Source: JAUIIK01 sp963709995
GTDB taxonomy: Bacteria > Chloroflexota > Chloroflexia > Thermomicrobiales > CFX8
Length of the DNA: 64,000 nt
Assembly (NCBI GenBank): GCA_963709995.1
Contig: CAVPYN010000003.1
Span: forward strand, 1 to 64,000
Direction of reading: 5' to 3'
Part shown: positions 1-9,593 of the stretch, one piece after another
How the letters are laid out: the number at the start of each line of letters is the position of its first letter
How positions within the stretch are numbered: position 1 is the stretch's first letter
The notes under the pieces: model-generated
Database searches by the model: none
What the model was told of the DNA's origin: nothing
What the model saw: only the letters and a program-made list of their open reading frames with translations
Translations under genes and position numbers: made by a program

Positions 1-360
1 CAAGGCGGCGCCACAGGCGCTCTTGTTCTGCTTAAGCAAGCGACGTGACTCATCATTCAACCGTCGTCCGAGATCCGGGCGTTGGAGATAGGTCGCGCGG
101 TCGGTCGCACGACTGTGAAGCCGGAGCGTTTTGCAACCAAGCGCAGCGACATCGTGCTCCAGCGCTGCCATGTCCAGCTCGCTCTGCACGGCATCCCGGG
201 CACGGGCATGAGCTAGCTGAAAATCGAGGTGCCGATTGGTCGGGATGCTGCTCCCTGCTCGACCCAGGGCGATTCGAGCGGTGGTGTAATCCCGCAGGAG
301 TTCCCAGGGATTCGCGATCGCTGGCGCGGCTTGTTCTGGACGATCCTCCCGCTCAGCCAT
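1..360 (-). CDS. eutC: Ethanolamine ammonia-lyase small subunit, N-terminal part (cut by window edge)
   Basis: This is the small subunit of the adenosylcobalamin-dependent lyase that splits ethanolamine into acetaldehyde and ammonia. Only the first 120 residues are present; the gene runs off the left edge. The translation has the EutC hallmarks NPWELLRDYTTARIALGRAG (residues 17-36), FQLAHARARDAVQSELD and LHSRATDRATYLQRPDLGRR, all in one frame. The ATG at 360 overlaps the last 8 bases of eutB, so the two subunits are translationally coupled. It starts with a charged stretch (MAEREDRPEQ), as EutC proteins usually do. The family assignment is secure; completeness cannot be judged. Confidence 0.93.
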   Translation of the reverse strand, partial: MAEREDRPEQAAPAIANPWELLRDYTTARIALGRAGSSIPTNRHLDFQLAHARARDAVQSELDMAALEHDVAALGCKTLRLHSRATDRATYLQRPDLGRRLNDESRRLLKQNKSACGAAL

Positions 361-1751
361 CGGACACCCCCGCCAGCGCCTGGCGGAAGGGCTCGGGCAG
401 CGTGTCGGTCAGTTGCGGTTGCATTGCCGCGTTGAAGATGCCCATGCGCTCCAGCCAGTGCTTCAAACTCCGGCGCTGGCCGCAGACCAAGGACTTGACG
501 CGCGTAGAGGGCGTCGTGGAACGAGGTCGACTGGTAGTTGAGCATGACGTCGTCGGAGCCGGGGATGCCCATGATGTAGTTGCATCCCGCCACGCCGAGC
601 AGCGTCAGCAGGGCATCCATGTCGTTCTGATCGGCCTCGGCGTGGTTGGTGTAGCAGACGTCGCAGCCCATCGGGAGGCCGAGCAGCTTGCCGCAGAAGT
701 GGTCCTCGAGCCCGGCGCGGGTGATCTGCTTGCCGTCGTAGAGGTACTCCGGCCCGATGAAGCCGACGACGGTGTTGACCAGCAACGGCTTGAACTTGCG
801 GGCGACGGCGTAGGCGCGCGCTTCGAGGGTCTGCTGGTCGACGCCGTGGTGGGCGTTGGCCGAGAGCGCGCTGCCCTGACCGGTCTCGAAGTACATGACG
901 TTGTCGCCGAGCGTCCCGCGTCCGAGCGCCAGCGCCGCCTCGTAGCCCTCCTGCAGCAGCGAGAGGCTGATGCCGAAGCTCTGGTTGGCCGCTTCGGTCC
1001 CTGCAATCGACTGGAAGACGAGATCGAGCGGCGCGCCGCGATCGATCGCCTCGATGCTGGTCGTGACGTGGGTCAGGACGCAGCTCTGGGTCGGAATCTC
1101 GTACTGCACGATGATCCGGTCGAGCATGTCGAGCAGCTCGCTGACGCTTGCGGAGATTGTCGGTGGCCGGGTTGATCCCGATCACGGCGTCGCCGCTGCC
1201 GTAGAGCAGCCCGTCGAGGATGCTGGCGGCGATCCCGGCCGGATCGTCGGTCGGGTGGTTCGGCTGCAGACGGGTCGACATTCGGCCCGCCAGCCCGATC
1301 GTGTTGCGGAAGCGCGTCACGACCCGGCATTTCTGGGCGACCAGAATCAGATCCTGCAGCCGCATGATCTTCGAGACGGCCGCGACCATCTCCGGCGTCA
1401 GCCCGGGCGCAAGCCGCGTCAGTGCCTCCTCGTCGGCCTGTTCCGACAGCAGCCAGTTGCGGAAGTCGCCGACGGTCAGATGCTGATCGGCGCGAAGGCG
1501 TCGGCATCGTGCTCGTCGATGATCAGCCGGGTGACTTCGTCGTCTTCGTATGGAACGACTGTCTCGCTCAGAAAGGTTTTCAGCGGCAGTTCGGCCAGCG
1601 CCATCTGGGCGGCAACGCGTTCCTCGGCGTCTCCGGCGGCGATCCCGGCCAGGACATCGCCGGAGCGCAACGGCGTCGCCTTCGCCAGCAGATCGCGCAG
1701 ATCTTTGAAGGTGTAGGTGCGGTTGGAGAACGAATATCGGTACTCGGCCAT
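353..1751 (-). CDS. eutB: Ethanolamine ammonia-lyase large subunit, three frameshifts
   Basis: This is the catalytic TIM-barrel subunit of ethanolamine ammonia-lyase. The protein reads continuously like EutB only if three frame changes are allowed, near 1488, 1148 and 450. Family signatures lie on each side of every break: SGDVLAGIAAGDAEERVAAQ and VVPYEDDEVTRLIID first, then HLTVGDFRNWLLSE and GDAVIGINPATDN, then FETGQGSALSANAHHGVDQ, NTVVGFIGPEYLY and GCDVCYTNHAEADQND, then WLERMGIFNAAMQPQLTDTL up to the stop at 353. Summed length (about 465 codons) equals a normal EutB. The start at 1751 fits the usual N-terminus. No eut microcompartment genes are nearby, so this would be a simple catabolic EutBC. 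The breaks are either sequence errors or a dying gene; the conserved reading on both sides favours errors. Confidence 0.9.
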
Positions 1752-1889
1752 CGAGAAAGCTCCAGATCCGTTGGCATCGCGTCCAGGTCATTGTAGGCCA
1801 GCGATGGATGCCGGTTGACGTCGATGGTGGCCGGGGCTACTCTTGCCTGATCAACTGCAGCAGCAACTTGCATGGTCAGGAGCAGCACG

Positions 1890-3140
1890 ATGACCAGCAC
1901 GACCGGTTCCGGACGCAGCACCGAGATGCTACTCGCTGACGCCGGGGCGATCTTCCCCGGTCTCAGCACCGGCTCCTACGCCGTGCCGGAATGGATGAAA
2001 GGTGTCGTCATTGCCCGTGGCGAAGGGCCACGCCTGATCACGCAGGAAGGCGACGCTTACCTCGACTACATCCTCGGCTCCGGCCCACTGATTCTCGGCC
2101 ACGCCCACCCTACGGTCGTCAATGCGGTCCAGGAGCAGGCGCCGCTCGGCTCGACCTTTTACGCGCTAAACGAGCCAGTCATTGAGCTTGGCCGGACGAT
2201 GGTCGACGCCATTTCCTGCGCCAAGCGGATCATGTTCGCCAGCTCTGGCGCCGAAGCGACCTGCCTGGCGCTGCGGCTGGCGCGCGCCTACACCGGCCGC
2301 GATAAGATTCTGCGCTTCGAAGGCGGTTACCACGGCCATCACGACTACGCCAGCACCCAGTCAGCGGGCGTGCCTGCGGCGGTGGCGGACACCGTGCTGA
2401 CGGCGACCTTCAATGATCTCGATTCAGTCGAACAGCAGTTCGCGGCCAATCAGCGCGAGATCGCCGCCGTGCTCGTCGAGCCGTTGCACCGCATCACCGT
2501 GCCCGAGGACGGCTTTCTGTCCGACCTTGCCGGCCTGACCAGACAGATGGGAGCATTGCTCATCTTCGACGAGGTCGTGACTGGTTTCCGGCTGGCCTGG
2601 GGCGGCGGTCAGGAGCGCTATGGCGTGACGCCGGATCTGGCGACATACGGCAAGATCATCGGTGGGGGTTATCCCATGTCCGCGATTACCGGGAGGGCGG
2701 ACATCATCGATCAAGCTGATCCGCGACGTGGTGGCCAGCCTGGCTACGTCTTCATCAGCGGCACGTTGAGCGGCAATCCGGTTGGCGCGGCGGCGGGGCT
2801 TGCAACCCTCTCCGTCCTGGCCCAACCCGGTTCTTACGGGCGGCTCGACCAGGCTGGAGCGACCCTGCGCGCCGGGTTCAACGAAGCGGCGGCGGAGTTC
2901 GATCTCCCGCTGGAGATGCGCGGCGAGGGCGCCGTCAGCGGCGTGGTCGTCACCCCCGGCGCGGCGGGAGACGCCGGATCGTTGCTGCCGATGCTTGGCC
3001 GCGCTCTGTTCGTGCGCGGCATCGCCAGTAACCTCGGCAAGGTCTACGTCTCGCTGGCCCATACCGATGACGACCTGTCGGAGACTGTCCGGGCCTATTC
3101 CGGGGCGCTCGACGAGGTGAAGCGGGATTCGATGCGCTGA
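1890..3140 (+). CDS. Class III PLP aminotransferase, glutamate-1-semialdehyde aminomutase-like
   Basis: This is a fold-type I PLP enzyme of 416 residues. The order of motifs is that of class III aminotransferases: DYILGSGPLILGHAHP near residue 50, the cofactor-phosphate segment ASSGAEATCLALRLAR, GGYHGHHDYA, LIFDEVVTGFRLAWGG (the Asp that contacts the pyridine nitrogen), and TYGKIIGGGYPMSAITGR with the Schiff-base lysine. The pattern is closest to glutamate-1-semialdehyde 2,1-aminomutase, but no other haem gene is near, and it lies divergently next to eutBC. A catabolic omega-transaminase is therefore as likely as HemL. I chose ATG 1890 because AGGAG lies 7 bases upstream; the ATG at 1872 has no such site. 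Confidence 0.85.
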   Translation: MTSTTGSGRSTEMLLADAGAIFPGLSTGSYAVPEWMKGVVIARGEGPRLITQEGDAYLDYILGSGPLILGHAHPTVVNAVQEQAPLGSTFYALNEPVIELGRTMVDAISCAKRIMFASSGAEATCLALRLARAYTGRDKILRFEGGYHGHHDYASTQSAGVPAAVADTVLTATFNDLDSVEQQFAANQREIAAVLVEPLHRITVPEDGFLSDLAGLTRQMGALLIFDEVVTGFRLAWGGGQERYGVTPDLATYGKIIGGGYPMSAITGRADIIDQADPRRGGQPGYVFISGTLSGNPVGAAAGLATLSVLAQPGSYGRLDQAGATLRAGFNEAAAEFDLPLEMRGEGAVSGVVVTPGAAGDAGSLLPMLGRALFVRGIASNLGKVYVSLAHTDDDLSETVRAYSGALDEVKRDSMR

Positions 3141-3204
3141 GCCTGATGTCAGATGGGTGTCGGCGGGTTACTCGGCATAAATCTAAACGGCAAGGTATGA
3201 GGTG

Positions 3205-4176
3205 ATGGCACAGCAGGACGATCTCGAACGCTGGGTCGAGCAGGAACTGATTACCGCCGAACAGCGCGATGCGATCCTCGACTACGAGCGTCGGCGGGCT
3301 GCCGTCCAGGTCGAAGCAGGGCCGGGCCGCATCGCCGGAGCTGTCAGTACCGTCGGGGCTGCCGTCGCCATCGCGGCAGTCGCCGGAATCATTGCGATCT
3401 TCGCGCAGGACTGGTCGTCCACCCAGACGATGCTGGCCGCGCTAATCGGCTCGGTCGTCATGATCACGGCAGGCTGGACCCTGGTTCGTAATGGCTGGGG
3501 AGCGCCCGGTGGGCTCTGTGCCATCTGCGGGATAGCGCTGATGCCGCTGACGATTGGCTTCGCGATCGAAGCAGCTGGCTGGTGGCCAGAAGATGAGCCG
3601 GGAAAGACGCTGGATACCCTCGACCGAGAGCGGGAACGCATGGTCGGCATTGTCTTGCTCCTGTCACTCCTGCCCGGGCTCGTGATTGTCTGGCTCAAGC
3701 TACGACAGGTCTGGGCAGCAGCGGTGGTGGCGATCTGGTTCGGTGTCAACCTGCTCTGGACTAACCCGCTCGAAACGATCGGAGTCGTCCTGGCCCAGGT
3801 AGTCGCCGGTGTCGTCGTGGCAGGTCTGGCTGCCTTTGTCTGGGATCCGGAGGCGGATTGGGAAGACGATGCCTGGTGGCTGCAGCTCGGCGGGTTGATC
3901 CTGATCGGGACCGGGATCATGTTCAGCGTCTCGCCCGAGTCGTTGATCTACCCGCTCCTCGGTGTCATCGCCGCCGCCCTGGTATTCGCTGTCGGGCTGA
4001 TCCGCAATCGCATAGCCTGGATTGTCGCCGGAGCCGTGCCTGCCATACTACCGGCAACCCGGATCATCCTCGATCTATTCACTGGATTCCTGGGCTTGCT
4101 GATCGTCGCGATCGTGGGTCTGGCCATCGCCTTCGTGCCGCTGCTGATCTGGCGGCGGAGGCAGGCGGCTGCCTAG
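3205..4176 (+). CDS. DUF2157-like polytopic membrane protein
   Basis: This 323-residue protein starts with a short soluble helical domain (DDLERWVEQELITAEQRDAIL) typical of the DUF2157 family, followed by about ten hydrophobic segments such as AGAVSTVGAAVAIAAVAGII, ILIGTGIMFSVSPE and FLGLLIVAIVGLAIAFVPLL. DUF2157 proteins are integral membrane proteins of unknown function. A GTG at 3202 is also in frame, but the ATG at 3205 is preceded by AAGG and GAGG. It follows the aminotransferase by 64 bases and may be co-transcribed. No catalytic motif is visible. Confidence 0.7.
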   Translation: MAQQDDLERWVEQELITAEQRDAILDYERRRAAVQVEAGPGRIAGAVSTVGAAVAIAAVAGIIAIFAQDWSSTQTMLAALIGSVVMITAGWTLVRNGWGAPGGLCAICGIALMPLTIGFAIEAAGWWPEDEPGKTLDTLDRERERMVGIVLLLSLLPGLVIVWLKLRQVWAAAVVAIWFGVNLLWTNPLETIGVVLAQVVAGVVVAGLAAFVWDPEADWEDDAWWLQLGGLILIGTGIMFSVSPESLIYPLLGVIAAALVFAVGLIRNRIAWIVAGAVPAILPATRIILDLFTGFLGLLIVAIVGLAIAFVPLLIWRRRQAAA

Positions 4177-4541
4177 ATTCGAGTTCAGGACCTCTGAACG
4201 GTTGGCAAAGGTTTACTTCGGGACACCCGGCAGGGCCGCTTCTGCGGATCAGTGTCCAGCCGAATTTGTGATGTCATAAACGATTTTGCCAATGGGTCTA
4301 GGATCGCCGACCAGACCACCATCATCGCTGGTGCAGCGTTCTGACCCGGCGGGAGCGACCGCTATCGCTCGGGCGTGTCCGGCTTGCAGATCTCGAGGTG
4401 GCAGGTGGTTTCTCGAGATGAAATCCGCTGCCGTGGCAGGCTCTCTAGTCGTGTGGAATCGCCAGAGCCCTCAGCCAACTCTACTCTACGGTGCATTGTG
4501 GCAGTTGCCTGAGAGCATCCCTGTCATGCAACTCGGCGCGA
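4177..4541. other. Convergent intergenic region with an inverted repeat
   Basis: This 365-base stretch separates two convergent genes and has no convincing reading frame. It contains an 8-bp perfect inverted repeat ATCTCGAG / CTCGAGAT (4390-4397 and 4412-4419) with a 14-base loop, and a smaller GAGCGA / TCGCTC hairpin upstream of it. These could serve as terminators, but no T-run follows either one. I see nothing else in it. Confidence 0.4.
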
Positions 4542-5129
4542 TCAGGTCAGGCAGTTTAGGATGGCGTCAGCGAGCGCGACCGCGTCGTCCTGGGACAAAC
4601 CATTGCGGCGGACGAGCAGACGCCAGGTGTTGAAGTCCAGCGCGAGATCGAGTACAGCACTCACATGCGGATTTTCACCTCCGCACGGCAGATCTTCGGC
4701 CAGCGCCTCACGCATCTCGACCAGGCCCGGTGCAATAAACCTCTCTACCATCTCCTGTGTAAGCGGATGGATCTCAGCATCGCGCACGACACTGGAGAGC
4801 ATTTCCTCGTTAGCACGATAGTAGGCGTAGAGCTCTGTCAGCCCATGCCGCTGGCGTTCTCGCAGATCGGCGATCGCCCGCCAGGTCTCGGGGTCGGGGA
4901 GTGGGCTGCGCTTCAGAAAAAGGCCACTGCAGGATTCGAAGAGTTCGCGCTCCTCGGGAAAGTGGCGATAGTAGGTCTGGCGCTGGACACCGGCACGCTC
5001 GGCGATCGCGCTGACACTGGTGTGGGCCGGCCCGATCGATTGGTGCAGCTCGACGGCGGCTTCAACAATCCTCCGCCGGGTGTCTTCCATCTGTTCGGCA
5101 CGGCGCTTGAGCTCGTATTCACGGGTCAT
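4542..5129 (-). CDS. TetR/AcrR-family transcriptional regulator
   Basis: This is a 195-residue one-domain-plus-HTH repressor. The N-terminal TetR helix-turn-helix is clear: RRRIVEAAVELHQSIGPAHT, then SVSAIAERAGVQRQTYYRHF, the recognition-helix signature that ends in YYRHF. The C-terminal ligand domain is helical and unlike any subfamily I can name. ATG 5129 has GAGG six bases upstream; a TTG 15 bases further up (5144) is in frame but less well supported. It is transcribed divergently from the large secreted protein at 5529, and the AT-richer region between them holds dyads, so autoregulation and control of that protein are likely but inferred. Confidence 0.88.
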   Translation of the reverse strand: MTREYELKRRAEQMEDTRRRIVEAAVELHQSIGPAHTSVSAIAERAGVQRQTYYRHFPEERELFESCSGLFLKRSPLPDPETWRAIADLRERQRHGLTELYAYYRANEEMLSSVVRDAEIHPLTQEMVERFIAPGLVEMREALAEDLPCGGENPHVSAVLDLALDFNTWRLLVRRNGLSQDDAVALADAILNCLT

Positions 5130-5528
5130 CGTATACCTCGACAATCACGTCATACGCGCGAGAATCAGCGTTGATCGGATTGAGGTTCGGTATTCTCCGG
5201 CCACGGCACTGAACCTTCAACTGCTTCCAATGACATCTCATGATGTGCAGTCTGATATTGAGTATACAACACTGTCTCGTCAAACTTGACAGACTGGTGC
5301 CCATCCTGTATTTTATCAAACAGTACTGTGTGATCTCCACACGGAATTGTATGATCAAAATCATCAGGGACGAAGCTGGCCGGTTGCTATGACCTTAGAA
5401 TCGACCGGTCACCATCATGTGGAACGTGTCCGGAACACGGCATGTTCTTTGCTTCCTTGATCATGCCTGGGCAGAGGGTTGCTGAAGCTGATTCGCAATT
5501 ATTTCTCAGGATCGAGAGAGGGAGCGAC
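5130..5528. other. Divergent control region between the TetR gene and the large surface protein gene
   Basis: This stretch of about 400 bases is clearly more AT-rich than its surroundings and has no credible gene. It contains a good promoter on the plus strand (listed separately). A bulged dyad, GTCT-GTCAA / TTGAC-AGAC, lies at about 5270-5294, and a wider CAGTCTG / CAGACTG pair spans about 5248-5296. Both overlap the -35 box, where a TetR operator could sit. Confidence 0.45.
5286..5314 (+). promoter_or_regulatory. Sigma-70-type promoter for the surface protein gene
   Basis: TTGACA at 5286-5291 is followed after 17 bases by TATTTT at 5309-5314 (4 of 6 consensus bases). The predicted transcript would start near 5321 and have an untranslated leader of about 200 bases before the ATG at 5529. 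A dyad overlaps the -35 box, consistent with control by the divergent TetR protein. Confidence 0.5.
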
Positions 5529-8500
5529 ATGTCAAGAAGATCCGGAAGACCTGTATCGATTCTCATCTGTATTCTACTGGTGCTCGGTGGCCTGGTTCTG
5601 CCGGTCAGAGAGGCGGACGCGGCTGGGGATGTCGTCGTATCGGTCTGCGATGAAGCCAGCCTGCGCCACGCGATCAGTACTGCGGAGGATGGATCGACCA
5701 TCACCTTCAGCTGCAGCGGAACGATCACGCTGACCAGTGCTGGCGGCGGCGTCATTCTCGTCGAGAAGAATTTGACGATCGATGGTAGCGGGCAGGTTGT
5801 GACGATCAGCGGTGGGGGTAGTGTGAGCCCGTTCGAAGTCGGCTTCGTTGGTGACCTCACGCTCAAGCATCTGACCATTACCGGTGCTGGCCTTGGCGAC
5901 AATCTCACGAACGACGGCAAGCTGACCGTCCTCGACAGCACGATCAGCGGCGGCGCCGCAGGCATTGCCAACTGGCTCGGGACAACGACGGTTATCAGGA
6001 GCACGATCAGCGGTAACAATACAGGCATCCAGGCCCATGGCGGCACGGTGAATGTAACGAACAGCACTATCGGTAACAATCACACGTTGAGCGAGGGTGC
6101 GGGGGGCATCCAGATCGACACATTGGCCGAGGTCATCGTGAGGTATAGCACCATCGCGAATAACTCTTCTTCATGTGGTCTTCGAGGTGGTTGCCCGACG
6201 GGGGGGCAATTCGTTGGGGGCATCTACAACTATGTAGGCATTCTGACGCTGCAGGACACCGTTCTCAGCGGCAATCTCAGGGACACCATTTTCAGCGCCG
6301 GATCTCCCAGCAATTGTCTCCTCGGGATTAGCTTCGAATTCAATGATGGCGGGGGCAATCTTTCCGATGACAACACCTGCGGATTCAATGGGACGACGAG
6401 CCTTAATGCCGTATCCGCGCTGAATCTGGGACCCCTGGCGTACAACGGCGGTTCGACTCAGACGATCTCGCTTGGCGATGGCAGTACGGCCATCGACTTC
6501 GCCAGCTGTGATCCTTCGATCACGACCGACCAGCGCGGGCTGCCGCGTCCGAATACCGGTGGGCAGGGGTGCGACAGCGGGGCTTTCGAGTTTCAGGATA
6601 CGGTTCCTTCCATTGCGACGGGACTGACCGCGATCTCCGGAACCGGGCCATACGGGGGAAGCGCCACGTTGAGCGCCACACTGACGGCTGGTGGCTCCGG
6701 TATTGAAGGGCAGAGGATTGACTTCACGCTCAACGGTGTCGACATCGGGTTCGCAGTCACTGACAGCAGTGGAAGCGCCACACGCTCGAACGTCAACATC
6801 GCCGGGATCGGCCCAGTGGGCGTATATGCCGGCGCGGTGGGGGCGACCTTTACCGGCAACGCGATCTATACCGGCTCCAGCGGCAGCGGCTCGCTGACGG
6901 TCACGAATATCCCGCCGATAGTGGATGTTCCTACGGTGAATAGCAACGAGTCGTCGAACGAGGGCCAGGCAGTCATCGCCTTCGCGGACTTCATCAGCTG
7001 GGATTCCGCTGTCGCTCACAGCTGCACGGTGGATTATGGGGATGGCGATGGTCCGCACTATGGAGCAGTAGTGCAGAAGCCGCCTCCTGATTACTATTCC
7101 TTTGTATGTGTTGGACTTGACCACACGTATCAGGATGATGGTGACTACACGGTGACGGTTGAGGTCACGGTCCGAGGGGAAGAGAGTGGCAGCAATAGTG
7201 TTGCCCATCTGGTCAACAACGTTGCGCCGACGATCATTGACGTCAGCAGCGACGGGCCGGTCGATGAGGGTTCGACCGCAACGATCACCGTGACGGCGAC
7301 CGATCCGGCCGGCGCGTTCGATCCACTGATGTACGAGTTTGACTGTGATAACGATGGCACGTACGAGGTCGGACCTCAGGCGGGGAACAGCGCGTCGTGC
7401 AGCTTCGCCGACGGCGGTAGCTTCACGGTCAGCATACGAGTCGCTGACGACGACGGCGGCTCGGCAACGGGTTCCACGGTTGTCGAGGTTCAGGATACGG
7501 CTCCAGCTGAAATCACGCTCCTAGATGAGATCTCCGGAACCGGGTCGTTCGGGGGAAGCGCCACGTTGAGCGCCACGCTCACCGCTGATGGCAACGGTGT
7601 GGTCGGTGTGTCCATCGATTTCACGCTCAACGGCGCCGACATCGGTTCGGCTACCACCGATTCTAGCGGCATTGCCACGCTCTCGAATGTCAGCCTGACC
7701 GGCGTCGGCGCGAGCTCCTACGCCGATGCGGTGGGGGCGAGCTTTGCCGGGAACTCCACCTTCTCCAGCACCAGTGGCAGCGGCACGTTAGCGGTCGCCA
7801 AGGCCGACCAAACCATTACCGTTGACCTTTCAGCGCCGGCCGGTGCTAGCTATGGATCAACCTTTACGGTCGCAGCTACTGCCAGCTCGGGGTTCCTCGT
7901 GAGCTACGACAGTAGTGGTGCGTGCTCGAACAGTGGCCCGACCTTCACGATGACCAGCGGCACCTGCACTGTCACCTTCTCGCAGGCCGGCGATGGTAAC
8001 TACAACGCCGCCATCTCGGTGGAGCAGATGGTGACGGTCGCCAAAGCCGAGCAGTCTATCAGCTTCGACCTCTCGGCGCTCTCGAAGTTGTACGGTGATA
8101 GCAGCTTCGATATCAGCGGCTATGCCAGTGCTTCGTCCGGGTTGCCAGTTGGCTTCAGCAGCACCACGCCCACTATCTGCACCGTCTCGGGCAGCATGGT
8201 GAGTCTCCTGGCTGCCGGGACCTGCACGGTCAGTGCCGATCAGGCAGGCGACGACAACTTCAATCCTGCTCCGCAGGTACAGCAGAGCTTCAGCGTTGCG
8301 AAGGCGAGCCTTGATGTCATCACCAACGATGCAACGATGACCTATGGCGGAGCAGTTCCGCGCTTCGACCCGACCGTCACTGGGCTGGTCGACGGCGACA
8401 CGTTCTCGGCGCTGGGCGGGACATGCAGCGCGCAGGCCAATGGCTATCCGGTCACCTCAGCCACAGCGGCAGGGACCTATCGGGCGGCGATTAGCTGCAC

Positions 8501-9593
8501 CGGCGTGGATACCGCGAACTATGCCGTCAGCTACGCGCCGGGAACGTTGACGGTCGATCCAGCGGTCCTCACGGTCACGCCCGATGATCAGACTGTGCAA
8601 TACAGCGACCCGTTGCCGGTGCTGACGGCCAGTTACAACGGCTTTGTACTGGGCCAGGACCAGAGCGTGCTGAGTGGCGCGTTGTCATGCACGACCGCGG
8701 CAGACGTGAGCGGCAGCGGGCAGGTGTTGAGCAAAGCCGGGGCCTACAGCATCACCTGTTCGGGGCTCTTGACGGAGAACTACCAGGTCAGCTACCAACC
8801 GGGCGCGCTGACGGTGACGCTTGAAGACACGGAAACTCGCCTCGGGCAGAAGAACCCCCATGCCGTGCAAGTGGACACCTCGGGCTCGAACAAGAATAAA
8901 GCCCCCGCGATGACGTTCACCGCGCGGAGCGCCGAGCTGAGCGACGGCTCCTATGGAGATATCTCGCTGACCACACCCGTAACGCTGATTCTTGATCCGG
9001 TCGGTGGGGGCGGCGCCATCAGCAGCACGTGCACAGTGACTAGAGTGTGGCCAGCGACTTCTACAGATCCTGGATTCGAGCTGGTGTCCTGCGCCGTGCT
9101 GGAAGGTGTCCCGATCGATGTCTATGAGGTGACGATGATCGTCGGTGGGTCCTACTACCAGGGATCCGATACGAGTGTTCTCACGGTTTACGATCCGACT
9201 GCCGGAGGCAGCAATGGGGCCGGTACCATCATCAACCCGGACACCGGCCATGCTGCGGACATCTCCTATAGCGCCAGCTACCTCAAGAACGGCAAGCGCG
9301 TGCAGGGCAAATTCCTCTATGTCTCCCGGGATGCCGACGGCAACGTGGTCCACATCCTCAAGGGAAATGTGATGAGAACGATGGCGATCAATGGGGCCAC
9401 TGCGAAGGTCACCGGTAAGGCCACCCTGGACGGCGTCGGCAACTATAGCTACATCATTACCGGGATCGACGATGGGGCGAGCGGCGACCAGTATGGCCAG
9501 CAAGTGATGGATTCCGCTGGAAGTCCGGTGAGTGCTCTCAGCTTCGGACCGGTCGACGTTGGGGACGGCAACATCTTCGTTGGTAACCAGTAG
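5529..9593 (+). CDS. Very large secreted beta-helix / Ig-like / MBG repeat protein
   Basis: This 1354-residue protein is probably exported and attached to or released from the surface. Residues 1-32 form a signal peptide: RR charges, a hydrophobic core (ILICILLVLGGLVL) and an Ala-rich end. About residues 35-360 are a right-handed beta-helix, with repeated TISGN / STISGNNTG turns and the typical closing signature LGPLAYNGGSTQTISL ... TDQRGLPRP ... CDSGAFEF. Then come an Ig-like domain (GGSATLSATLTAGGSGIEGQ), two PKD-like domains with CTVDYGDGDGP and EFDCDNDGTYEVG, a second near-copy of the Ig domain, and MBG-type repeats (YGGAVPRFDPTVTGLVDGD; VQYSDPLPVLTASYNGFVLG). A C-terminal domain with no name follows. 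No LPXTG or membrane tail is seen. ATG 5529 has GAGGGAG upstream; the longer frame from 5442 would bury the signal peptide. Substrate or partner is unknown. Confidence 0.85.
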   Translation: MSRRSGRPVSILICILLVLGGLVLPVREADAAGDVVVSVCDEASLRHAISTAEDGSTITFSCSGTITLTSAGGGVILVEKNLTIDGSGQVVTISGGGSVSPFEVGFVGDLTLKHLTITGAGLGDNLTNDGKLTVLDSTISGGAAGIANWLGTTTVIRSTISGNNTGIQAHGGTVNVTNSTIGNNHTLSEGAGGIQIDTLAEVIVRYSTIANNSSSCGLRGGCPTGGQFVGGIYNYVGILTLQDTVLSGNLRDTIFSAGSPSNCLLGISFEFNDGGGNLSDDNTCGFNGTTSLNAVSALNLGPLAYNGGSTQTISLGDGSTAIDFASCDPSITTDQRGLPRPNTGGQGCDSGAFEFQDTVPSIATGLTAISGTGPYGGSATLSATLTAGGSGIEGQRIDFTLNGVDIGFAVTDSSGSATRSNVNIAGIGPVGVYAGAVGATFTGNAIYTGSSGSGSLTVTNIPPIVDVPTVNSNESSNEGQAVIAFADFISWDSAVAHSCTVDYGDGDGPHYGAVVQKPPPDYYSFVCVGLDHTYQDDGDYTVTVEVTVRGEESGSNSVAHLVNNVAPTIIDVSSDGPVDEGSTATITVTATDPAGAFDPLMYEFDCDNDGTYEVGPQAGNSASCSFADGGSFTVSIRVADDDGGSATGSTVVEVQDTAPAEITLLDEISGTGSFGGSATLSATLTADGNGVVGVSIDFTLNGADIGSATTDSSGIATLSNVSLTGVGASSYADAVGASFAGNSTFSSTSGSGTLAVAKADQTITVDLSAPAGASYGSTFTVAATASSGFLVSYDSSGACSNSGPTFTMTSGTCTVTFSQAGDGNYNAAISVEQMVTVAKAEQSISFDLSALSKLYGDSSFDISGYASASSGLPVGFSSTTPTICTVSGSMVSLLAAGTCTVSADQAGDDNFNPAPQVQQSFSVAKASLDVITNDATMTYGGAVPRFDPTVTGLVDGDTFSALGGTCSAQANGYPVTSATAAGTYRAAISCTGVDTANYAVSYAPGTLTVDPAVLTVTPDDQTVQYSDPLPVLTASYNGFVLGQDQSVLSGALSCTTAADVSGSGQVLSKAGAYSITCSGLLTENYQVSYQPGALTVTLEDTETRLGQKNPHAVQVDTSGSNKNKAPAMTFTARSAELSDGSYGDISLTTPVTLILDPVGGGGAISSTCTVTRVWPATSTDPGFELVSCAVLEGVPIDVYEVTMIVGGSYYQGSDTSVLTVYDPTAGGSNGAGTIINPDTGHAADISYSASYLKNGKRVQGKFLYVSRDADGNVVHILKGNVMRTMAINGATAKVTGKATLDGVGNYSYIITGIDDGASGDQYGQQVMDSAGSPVSALSFGPVDVGDGNIFVGNQ

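Noticed and set aside
1752..1889. Cobalamin riboswitch before eutB
   Set aside because: The divergent gap is only 138 bases, too short for both promoters and a B12 riboswitch, and no B12-box-like sequence was seen.
4286..4633. 115-codon plus-strand frame overlapping the TetR gene end
   Set aside because: Overlaps a well-supported gene on the other strand and has no recognisable features.
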